Assembly (NCBI GenBank): GCA_006503475.1
Contig: RSEH01000066.1
Span: forward strand, 113,473 to 177,472
Length of the DNA stretch: 64,000 bases
Source: Stentor roeselii
Taxonomy: Eukaryota > Ciliophora > Heterotrichea > Heterotrichida > Stentoridae
Reading direction: 5' to 3'
Of the stretch, positions 45,501 to 54,900 are shown one piece after another. Under the pieces are notes generated by a model. It saw only the letters and a program-made list of their open reading frames with translations, searched no databases and was not told where the DNA came from. How positions within the stretch are numbered: the first letter of the stretch is position 1; every line of letters starts with the position of its first letter. The translations under genes and the position numbers were made by a program.

Positions 45501-46672
45501 TTGGAACGCAAAACAGTGTAAAATTTTTAACTGCTCTTTATGAATGCAAAATCCAAAGTGTTTTAAAATCCAATTTGATTAAAAGTATCATTGAGTCTAA
45601 ATGGAATTCTATCTTATGTTATCTTAGAATTCACTCAATAATGATTTGGCTAATTTTAGTCTCAATTACCTTGATTTTGTTGGATTTCAATATAATTTTT
45701 ATGAGTATTCTCATTCTTTGCTTGACAGGCATGCTAGGAATTTATGAAATTTTTCAAATCATAGGAGAAAAAGCTGAATACTTTTTCAATATCTGGAATT
45801 TGTTTGATATAGCTGTGTTGATTTTTGATACTTTATGGGCTATTTTAATCATCCATGGGTTTGAGTTCCAATCAGGCTACTTCCAATTAATAACTCTGAT
45901 GGTTGTTTTTTTCAGTTTCGCTCGAGGAATCAGTTGTTTCAGAATATTTGATGGAACAAGGTACTACATCCAGTTAATCTTAAAGTCAATAAACGATGTG
46001 GGGCACTTTTTTATTATCTATGCTTATACGACTGTCACCTTCGCAGTCATGTTTCTTGCAGCTGATTCTGTCGATGATTCAAATCAAGGAAAACCCTCGC
46101 CTCTCTTTTACTTCAAGTCCTCTTATGATGAGAATATCGGCGGCCTTGACTCTGATATAGAAAAGCCTCTGCTTTATATCGCTTTTATGATAGCCTCAAT
46201 TATCAATGTTACTATTATGCTCAATTTACTCATTTCTATACTTGGAGATTCTTTTGATGACTTCCAGATGAATGCTTCTGAAATCGACACTAAAGAAAAA
46301 CTTCAGGGAATCATTGAAATTGAAGGGTCTCTTAGCTTGTTCAAGAATGTTGGAAATTTGAAGTTTATTCATGTGAGTCTTCAAGTTGAATTTGATGAGC
46401 AAGAGGAACAGTGGGAAGGCAAAATCAAACTTTTAGATAAGAAAATGGACAATTTATCTAGAAAAATGACGGAAGAATCAAAAAAACTGACGGAAGAATC
46501 AAAAAAAATAACGGAAGAATCAAAAAAACTGACGGAAGGATTAAAAAATCAACATGAAGTAATCAAAATGATGGAAAAAAGGAATATTGAATTGTTCGAT
46601 CAACTTTTTCATAAAGTTGATAGTCTTCAGGATTCTATTACAAATGCTATCAAACAAGCAAAAAATAAATAA
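42563..46672 (+). CDS. WD40-repeat protein fused to a TRP/polycystin-like ion channel
   Basis: This is an uninterrupted 1,369-residue frame. The N-terminal 850 residues form WD40-type beta-propellers; the clearest blades lie at about 270-415 (LIGHTEIVTIISF..., LRGHKKRINNIAYYRGK, SIRRWNL). Further weak blades continue to about 780 (IHLWDI). After a helical linker, residues of about 1009-1240 contain six hydrophobic helices of an ion-transport domain. Features are WNLFDIAVLIFD in S3, ARGISCFRIFDGTRYYIQLI before S5, a pore-like segment with YDENIGGLDSD, and IMLNLLISILGDSFDDF at the end of S6. The tail is coiled coil, with four imperfect EESKKLT heptads. It is predicted to be a plasma or ciliary membrane cation channel with a large cytosolic propeller. 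Such WD40-channel fusions occur in ciliates; the ligand and selectivity cannot be read. Confidence 0.8.
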   Translation: MQGLSEPLNPTPATGNNLAAPIETILNPAENEKDLKKIQTFSNEINSWDPSSNENLTGSEITSNLKIYEPLQILIYQQGKNLHIVPLENFSEAERKTIDFSDEDYSIKVFNIMKKGNILFVAIGYNLKWYKIEKKRKIILANQGSCTFPGVISSFAFHERTIICSLMDKNRIYYRAYYKIEPLMKFSSTEIPLKDEENISSIIITSNISVLAGDKGSLIFNSFNQQKKTWGKFENHNNFKSGMNSQKTITLLQASEITNMMMIVANSHIISVWNLCRYKFQSQLIGHTEIVTIISFFHCGNKAISCDAIQTIIIWNVLLSYQLGKINIHLKLITDIIITDDDRYLITSSDDKTIKITEMESFNVEAELRGHKKRINNIAYYRGKIYSTSKDNSIRRWNLANQKESLKIEFPEMKIIEKVDCKGSNIFVLTDSDITSYSVLNNKVTTLQHNTEILSSCKITHLSFTEDGKNLVCVRDDRSSVRIIDFQILKEQKVDLKGKKIKSANLVILKIIEQNKILLLDKNMNLSLCESDGNVLSVKNIHQNFGEIILFETISFDKQKGTRLILMNELGTILVVSIDHGTNVISETEEYEKLDFMTKNKPNNLLFISQDIICFTFEQDCNFYILHLADPSILITKEQQKEVTNVIKVEKNINQENNLKSDFLISFSVGFHLKAWAIKYRDIGKKVILEVTEYFTIIEHKELITILIDVPNSDFVASSSVDGKVILYNIPEKRIESIYNSHRMKVIGMKILNPDQNSILILSYTKNSIHLWDINEYKSQTGIKVKGTHDPIEKFIVLYKLKFSKEILPSQRFVTFGDSEFTFLHYYFYRNQYQLAELALNKSILISQTFDKDPKFRNSPLFIAIKAKSVSSIKVFIEYLNYLSLSRNTHRLRCICFCIRNDLIELVQCGTSKLFEFFESIFFRVEEPKIVNHYGELPSLVYSDNCLHEEHFEDSQSGTLQQDDILIEKRSCMMLLPVEFGTQNSVKFLTALYECKIQSVLKSNLIKSIIESKWNSILCYLRIHSIMIWLILVSITLILLDFNIIFMSILILCLTGMLGIYEIFQIIGEKAEYFFNIWNLFDIAVLIFDTLWAILIIHGFEFQSGYFQLITLMVVFFSFARGISCFRIFDGTRYYIQLILKSINDVGHFFIIYAYTTVTFAVMFLAADSVDDSNQGKPSPLFYFKSSYDENIGGLDSDIEKPLLYIAFMIASIINVTIMLNLLISILGDSFDDFQMNASEIDTKEKLQGIIEIEGSLSLFKNVGNLKFIHVSLQVEFDEQEEQWEGKIKLLDKKMDNLSRKMTEESKKLTEESKKITEESKKLTEGLKNQHEVIKMMEKRNIELFDQLFHKVDSLQDSITNAIKQAKNK
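46469..46545 (+). repeat. 21-nt tandem repeat in the channel gene
   Basis: Three full and one partial copies of ACGGAAGAATCAAAAAAACT(G) encode heptads TEESKKL in the C-terminal coiled coil. The copies differ by only one or two bases, so the expansion is recent. Confidence 0.85.
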
Positions 46673-46984
46673 TTAGATAGAATAAGATTGATTATTGAAT
46701 TATTCAGTGAAATGCATCAAAATATTAAAATAAAGCATATGTAACTCTTTATCAGCCACTCCCTATCCAATAAGTTTTAAATTCATACAAACCATCAAAA
46801 CCACTACCTCAACCTAATCCTTTGCATCATAAAATTGAAGACATAGACGACCCACCACTTCAGCTTAAAATAGAAGATATTTGCAGCACCTGCTAAAAAT
46901 GGGTAAAATTTTCACAAATGGCATAAAAATCGCATAGGACATGAGCTAGTTCTGAAAATCCGCGTATTCATCAGAAGATTCATT
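46673..46984. other. intergenic
   Basis: The 3' flank of the channel gene is AT-rich, and no gene or clear signal is seen in these 312 nt. Confidence 0.4.
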
Positions 46985-48541
46985 AAAAAAAAATTTAAAC
47001 ATCCTCAAACATTGAAAGGTTTCAAGGAAAAGTTGAAAAAAATGTTTGAGTCTAAAACCAGCAGACTAAAGAAAAAAAGACCTTCACACAAAAGTGGCAG
47101 AGTTTCAAGCCGAATGATGAAAATTTCAAGGAATATCAATTGAAAAAGAAGTCGAGTTGAAAACTCTAAAGGACGTTAATGAAGAACTGATAAAAAAATC
47201 AGCGACTTGAATGAAATCCTTGAAAAAGAGATAAAGATTTTAATAAAATCCTTTGGAAAAGAACCGACTCACAAAAGCGGAAAACGATTTAAGAAAAGCA
47301 CTCTTTGAAGCTGAAACTTTTGAAAAAGATCTAAAAATAATCTTTATACTTCTCAAAATTTTCAATGAAAACTTGAAAAAGATAAAAAGGACTTGCAAAA
47401 GTTGCTGTCAGAGAACAGACAGTCCTTCGAATGCTTCAGAGGGATTTTTTAAGCAAAACTGAAGAACTTCTAAGTCTTCGATCAAGCAAAGAGTTCTAAC
47501 AAGTCTTCAAAAGTCCAGGTCTTTCTTTTAACCCTCGCAAATTCGACTTCCATCGTCTAAGAATCCCAGAATAACTGAGTCCGAAATCACTATAAAACAT
47601 GAAATACTTACCAAGCGCCATGAAATGTCCTACAAAGCGACTTGTCTGAAAGTCATGAAAATCGTGGGTTTATCTAAAATAAAAGATTTTTACCTAAGAC
47701 TACTTCATCTAATCAATATCACTCAAAGTACTAAAAAGCTAAGTAAATCGTTGATAGAATCTCTGATATGACGGTGCAATGTTCCCTGAAGGCACTTTTA
47801 AGTAGTCGTCTTCAACTCGGCAGATCTGGAGATGGATCACCCGCTTGTTGGTAGAGTAAATAAGACTCAAGCAGAGCCTTCAGGTGAATTTCTCTACAAG
47901 CTCTGTGATTTGCTGGAATATTTTTGAAATTTATAACTTTGGACCTACTGACTTTGAAATCTTGCAGATGTTGGGAAAAGGAAGTTTAGAGAAGTGCTTT
48001 TAGTTCAGAAGAAGGATAATAAATAATTTTTCTATGAAAGTGCTTCATAAGGATAAGCTCATGGCTGATAAATTGATAAAATATGTGAAAAATGAGAGGA
48101 AGTTCTTAGCTAAATCATCATCCTTTATTGTTTCACTTAATTATTCTTTTCAGACATCTAAGAAGCTGTTCTTGATACTTAATTATTGCTTGGGAGGAGA
48201 TCTTGGGTTTCATATCCAAGGAAAAACGATTTGACAAACCTCGAGCTAAGATTACATGTGAAAGCTCGTCCTCGCCTTAGAGGTACTTAAAAAAAGAGAT
48301 ATAATCTTCAGAGATATTAAGACTGACAACACTATACTTGACGACGAAGGTCATGCCATACTCACCGACTTTGGTCTCAGTAAAGAAGGCATGTTCGATA
48401 AGATCATGACTAAAAACTTCTGTGGCTCATTTCCCTACTTGGCACAAGGGATGATTAAGCGAAAAGGCCACGGAAAACCGATGTAATGATACTTTCTCGA
48501 AGTGATTCTCTACGAGGTGCTGGTCGGCTGTAGCGAGAGAG
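46985..48541 (+). pseudogene. decayed AGC-family protein kinase gene with coiled-coil N-terminus
   Basis: No intact frame exists, but kinase motifs appear in order on the plus strand across shifting frames. These are DFEILQMLGKGS (about 47949-47984, the glycine loop, followed by a frameshift and stops); MKVLHKDKLM (from 48034, with the ATP Lys); RDIKTDN (about 48316-48336, catalytic loop); LTDFGLSKEG (about 48361-48390); and FCGSFPYLA (activation segment, AGC type FCGSPEYLAPE). Then come GHGKPM, TAA and TGA, and LYEVLVG in the same region. At least five stops and several shifts interrupt it, and the HRD His is Phe. Bases 47150-47470 read as Lys/Glu coiled coil in mixed frames and could be its N-terminal part. 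Paralogues elsewhere in the genome probably remain active. The 5' limit is uncertain. Confidence 0.8.
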
Positions 48542-48958
48542 TTTTTATTTGGGATAAAACTAATATAGGAGCATATTTATCATGATGATGATCATTTCAT
48601 ATTCCTCTATTAATTTCTAGCTGGAATTCTACTTTACAACTTAATAATCGAAACCTGATTCGGTATTTGAACGCCACCACTCATGAAGGAGACTAAAAAT
48701 TTCAATAGAGGAGGGAATATAATTAAGAAGGATTACCCAAGTTTTATTATACAGTATATATTTTAGTATTTATTAAAGAATTTCGGAATTGTTTCATCAA
48801 TCTTAAAAAGTTACACTAATTGAAAAAGAAGAAGAAAAAATCGAATCTCTTGATTTAAAGGATAGACCTCACCATCATTTTACAAGCAAGGACTTAAGCT
48901 TGATTAATACAGAATAAACATATTTGGTGAGAATATTCAATAGCTGGTGAATTTATAA
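48542..48958. other. intergenic, promoter side of gene E
   Basis: This 417 nt AT-rich stretch lies between the kinase pseudogene and the start of the giant receptor gene. No frame or named motif was seen. Confidence 0.4.
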
Positions 48959-51900
48959 ATGTGGCTTTTCTATATAGTTCAAATAATCTCAGCCAACTTG
49001 TTTTGCTTAACATCATCTTGTACATTCTGCACCCAAAACTACCTTTATAAGTCAAAATCTTGTCTAGAGCTGTGCCCAAGTGGATATACTCTTGATGCAC
49101 TTTCATCAGTTTGTCAAGAGTCAGGTCCAAAGCTCTTATTTTCATTAAACTTCGAAGATTTCACAGAATTCAAGAAAACCTCAATCTCAGAATTTTCTCA
49201 TCCAGAGAACCTCTACTTTGACGATCCTTCGAGAAAAACTCCAATACCGACACTTCAAAGTGGTTTTTACTTCACTCAAACAAGTTACCTGGAATCAAGC
49301 ACATTCTGGATCCCAGCTCCAGACTTCACAGTTTACTGCATAGCAAAATTCAACTCAACAACAGGTAAAGTATTCAGAATAATGAAAAACTCGACTGAAG
49401 TTTTTTCATTATTCTTGGATGTAAAAATTTATGCCAGTTGGCTGCTGACAACTCAATCAGGTCTTTATTCTTACAACGTTTCTTCAGTTTACGATCCTGA
49501 TTGGATCAGACTTGAATTCAATTTAATTCAGTCAGCGACTATGCTGACAGTGAAATATAATAGATTGTCTAGATCAGTCGTGATTTCAAATGCTGAGTTC
49601 AGAGCTCAATATTCTGATTTAAAGTTTGTCTTAGGCGACTTTAATTCTTCGTTCAAAGGGTTCCTTTCTTGGTTGTCATTAGAAAATTCAGAAAAGTCCA
49701 GCTATTCTATCACTGTGCCTTTGTCTCAAAAATATGAGGGCAGGGCTTTGGCTACAAGTGATGATTGCAAGAATTCAAGCTGCTCATGGCCTTGGTGTGT
49801 TGACGACGCAGACTGTTTTTTATATTCTTCACTTAATTGCATGAATGGGACTGGGTATATGCCTAAAGATTGTACTGCCTGCACAGTCGGAAGTGCTCCA
49901 TTTTGTGGATTGAGGTTTGGATGTAAAACTGGCACTTTTTTGAACTGCACTTCCTGTATAGCTAATCACATGGTAATAAACTCAGTTTGTGTTAGAAATC
50001 CGACTCCTTATAACTCTGCAAACCCGAATGAACCAGTCATTGATGCAAAGTTTGATATCATTACTATGAATTACGGAGGACTCTTTAAAAGTGGAGCAGT
50101 TGAAGCTACTTATGCTCCTTTTAATAATCCTGAAATTGATGACCCCTGGCCTGTGAAAGAAAGAGGCTTATTTTTCAATAAAAATCAATTTTTGACATTG
50201 AAAGTTCTTTTTCAGTTCAATTATGAGTTTACTATTTCTCTTTGGTCACGCTCGGAAGAAAGCGGATTAATTTTGGACTCTGCTTATATTTCAATATATC
50301 CATCGTACATGTTCAGAATATATTTAAGATCAAACAGAATAAGTATTTACTTTAAATCGAAAAATTTGTATCCGAATCCTTTTGATAAATGGATTTTTTA
50401 TCACGTGACTCTCAGTGTGGTTGATTATTCTTCTCTGTTGAAGAGATATTTTAACAATGTACTTTTTGATACTTTAACAATCGATGGATTTATTTACAGT
50501 GGAAGTACTAGTACATTCTTGGATGTGGGAAGGAATAGAGGAGGATCTGAATGGAAAGGATGTCTTTACAGACTCACAATATGGCAGAAAGCGATCACAG
50601 ATGTTTCCTCATATTCTAATATTTGTGGATCAAACTTCAGTAGTTCATGTCTCTGGAATTGCTCAGGGTCTCAATACTACAGTTCTTTATACCATATGTG
50701 TTTTAACTGTGACTCTTCATGCCAAAATTGCAGTACTTTTGGCACTTGCAACCAATGTTCAAGCATAAAATGCAGCACTTGCTCCTCATTTAACTCGAGT
50801 TGCACTGAAACTCTAACAAATCCTTGCCTTCCCGGTTATACTTTAACTGCTGACAATAAATGCTGCCAGTTACCTTGCCTGACATGTTTCATGTCGACAT
50901 CTACCTCTTGTCTTAGCTGCAGTTCTGGTTATTTACTTTATGGTCAGACATGCGTATTTTCATGTCCTTTCGGTTTTACTTCAAACCAGTCTCACTGCAT
51001 TGTTTCAAAGACTTCTTTAATCAATATATCATTAGACACTATCAGCAACTTAGTGACTGATTCTTCAAGCCAATTAAATTTTACAGCGGGAAATACGGAA
51101 AATTTTTATCCTACTTTGGATAGTAAAGATCCTTGGCCAGCAATGAATCGAGGGTACTACTTCACTTCTGGAACTTATCTCTTGGGTCCAAGCTTAAAGT
51201 TTGGGTATAACTTGACTTTTGAGTTCTGGGTTAGAGTCAAAAGCTATGGGTTTATATTTCACAAAAGTTCTTTGAGGTTTAATGCTGGCACCTCGACAAG
51301 TGTTTTTATTATTGGAATTTTTACAATGAATTCTTATGAGTTTCCTGTTAATATCTGGACTAGGGTACTGATTAGTATGAGGACTAATTTGGATAATTTA
51401 TTTGTGGCTGAGATTATGATGGATGAAATTTTTGATACGGAGAGTTCTTCACAAAAGTTCTTTAATGATACTTCAACACCTCTTTATATTGGATACACGA
51501 CATCTACCTTTTCAGGATTCCTTTGGTCATTTCAAGTCTTTAATGAATACAGAAGCTTATTTACTTCTGCGTTTGAATCTTGTGCTTCAATTTCAATTCC
51601 TGGGTGCACTTGGGATTGCGATATAAATAACTATCTTAATAACTCAGTTTGTATCCAATGCAAAACTACATGTTCAAAAGGTTGTCGAAGAGCTACTGAC
51701 TGCAACTTATGTGAAGACCCTCTCTGTTGGAAGTGTTCAAGTTTTTACTCAGGATGCCAAGAATGTCTCCCAAATGCTAAATTAATAGAATCAATTTGTC
51801 ATTGTAATTCAGGTTTTTATTGGGATGAAATTTCTCTAAACTGTTCAAGTTGTTCAAACAGATGCAAAGAATGCTCAGGATCATCTTCGAATTGCACATC

Positions 51901-54900
51901 TTGCACCTCAGAGTTTAACCTCGTTTCATCAAATTGCGAATGTCCTGTTGGAAAATATTATAAAGACCTTCACTGTTCTAATTGTCATTCAAGCTGTAAG
52001 TCATGTTCGTCAGGGACTAGTCTAGACTGTTCCAGTTGCAAAGAAAATGCTGAGTTACAATCTAATGGTTCTTGCTCTTGCATAGAGGGTTTCTATGCAG
52101 ATATTCAAAATTCCTGCTCTTCATGTCAAAAAACGTGTAAGACTTGCTTAAATGATTTTTCTTGTGAGTCTTGTAAAGGTTTTATGACCTTGAACAATGG
52201 AGTCTGCAGTTGTATTGACTCATATTACTTCAACTTGTCTTTTAAAACTGGAGAGTGTGATAAATGCAGTGAATTCTGCTATACTTGTGATGGTCCAGGT
52301 GAATATGACTGCTCAAGTTGTTCAGATCCTTTCGAGTTGAAAAGTGGGTCTTGTGTTTGTAAAGATGGAACTTTTCTCGATGGCTCTAGTAAAAAATGTC
52401 TCAATTGCTCAGTTATTTGTAAAACTTGTGTAAATCAGGAAGACAACTGTATTACTTGCTCAAGTCATGCAGATTTTGACATTAATAAAAAGTGTAAATG
52501 TCTTACCGGGTACTATTTAGGGCAAACTGGATGCTCTGAGTGTTTTGAACTCTGTTCTTCTTGCTTGGATTTGAATAATTGTATAACTTGTGTCAATTTC
52601 TCTGAAATTGTATCACCTGATACTCTCTGCTCCTGCAGTATTGGATTTTATAAGTTATTAAATGAATGTTTACCCTGCCACTCATCTTGCAAAACTTGTA
52701 ATGGTCCTGATCAGATGAATTGCTTGAGTTGTAAGGATCATGCAAAAATTTATGAAACTATGTGTCTTTGTGAAAATCCTTACTTTTTCAATGGATCAGC
52801 ATGTGAGAGATGTCCAAGTCCTTGCCAGTCATGTGCTGATAGATTTAACTGCACCAGCTGTGAGTTGAATTCTTCACCTACAAATTCTTCTCTATGTGAA
52901 TGCAACTTAAATTTCTACTTAGACTCGTTAATTTGCTCCTCTTGTGACGATCTCTGCCTTTCTTGTGATGGGCCCTCATCATCTGATTGTTTATCATGCA
53001 GGGTGCCCTTAATCCTTTCTTCAGGAAATACCTGTCAATGTCCTTTAAAATCCTTTTTATCAGGTCTCACTTGTGTGGACTGTCCTGAATTATGCTTGAA
53101 CTGCTCATCTTTAACCAACTGCTATCAATGCACAGTTGGAGCTTTTTTGCAATCAGGAGTTTGTCAGTGTGAATCAAATCGATATCAAAATACTTCGAAT
53201 TGTCAGCTTTGCAGTCAAAGTTGTAAAACTTGTTTCGGACCCTATGATCAAAATTGTTTAACTTGTGGTTTGAATTCTCATATTGATAATGGAACTTGCT
53301 TATGTGATGATCGGTTTTATTGGAATGGAACTCAATGTGAAATATGTCCAGATTTATGTGAAAAGTGCTTGAATAGCAGTTTTTGTTTAGATTGTATATT
53401 TGGAGCAGTCAAGAATGTAAGAAATTTATGTGAGTGTCAAATTGGATGGTTTCTTAGTAATAAAAGTTGTGAGGTTTGTGACAAAAATTGTGAAAAATGT
53501 GAGGTTAAAAAAGATTACTGTATGGGTTGTAAAGAGAATGCTTATCTTCAGTTAAATAATACTTGCCTATGCAATCAAGGATTTGCTCAATCTGACCATT
53601 CAAACTGTTCCAAATGTTCTAATCTATGTCAATCTTGTTGGATATCTTCAGAGTGTGAATTTTGCATACAAAATTCTTCATTAAGTAATTTAAAAGTATG
53701 TGAATGCAGTGAAGGATACTTCGAAAATAATGGATCATGCCCAGCTTGCGATATTTCTTGCAAATCCTGCTTCGGATCAAGTAAATCTCAGTGCAATTCC
53801 TGCAAAAACTTTTCAACTTTAAGTCCCTCAAACACATGTGATTGTGATCAATACTATTACTGGAGTGGTTCAGCCTGTGAACCTTGTCAAGCTTTATGCA
53901 CATCTTGCAACTCTTCAGCTTTTTGTTCATCCTGCGGAAATAATTCAAGCTTGCAAAGCTCTGGACAATGTGCTTGCAATGAAGGATTTTTTCAATCGTC
54001 TTTCACTTGTTTGCCCTGTCACAACTCGTGTGCTACTTGCTCAGGACCATTGGAGACTAACTGTGAGACTTGCAAGTCATTCGCGAATCTGAGCTTGAAT
54101 AAAGAATGTTTGTGCAATGAAGGGTTTTTTAGTTCTTCTGGAGATTGTTTAAAATGTCCTGATAATTGTCTTGGTTGTTACAATCAGACTACCTGCTTTG
54201 CATGTTTTGATAATTCCTCCTTGAATCAAAATCAATTTTGTGAATGCGATTCTAGGTTTTATCAAGACCTGATTGGATGCTTATCTTGCAGCCCAATATG
54301 TGAAAAATGCTTAGGTCCAAGAGAAGACCAATGTTTAAGTTGCCTTACTCCTTTAATACTAAATGAAAATTCTTTGTGCAGCTGTCCTATTGGGTACTTT
54401 TGGAATGGATCAAATTGTAACTCTTGCCCAGCATACTGTAGTCAATGTCAAGATCTTTTTAATTGCAGTTCTTGCATATCAAATAGTATTTTGTCAAATA
54501 ATTCATCCTGTATTTGTCAAATTGGGTATTTTGGAGATTCAGTTGCCTGCATTCCTTGTCATGCCACATGTCTAACTTGCTCAGGCCCTTCATCATTTAA
54601 TTGTCTATCCTGCAAGTCGAATTCAGCTTTAACTCAATACACATCTTGCTTCTGCGTTTTGGGATATTTCTTAAATTCTTCAAACGAGTGTCAAAAATGT
54701 GATTCACTCTGCCAAAACTGCACTTCATTGACTTCATGTCATTCTTGCATTAACGGAAGTAGTCTAACTACAATAGGGACCTGCAAATGCGATTCTTCTT
54801 ATTATCTTTTTTCAAATCAATTTACTTTAGTTGATTCTTGCCAACAGTGCAATTCCAAGTGTTTAACATGTTCTGGTTCAAGTCAATTTGAATGCACATC

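Noticed and set aside
47253-47462. A 69-codon plus-strand frame as a small gene
   Set aside because: Its Lys/Glu content continues in neighbouring frames on both sides, as expected for part of the decayed kinase gene; the start is not distinctive.
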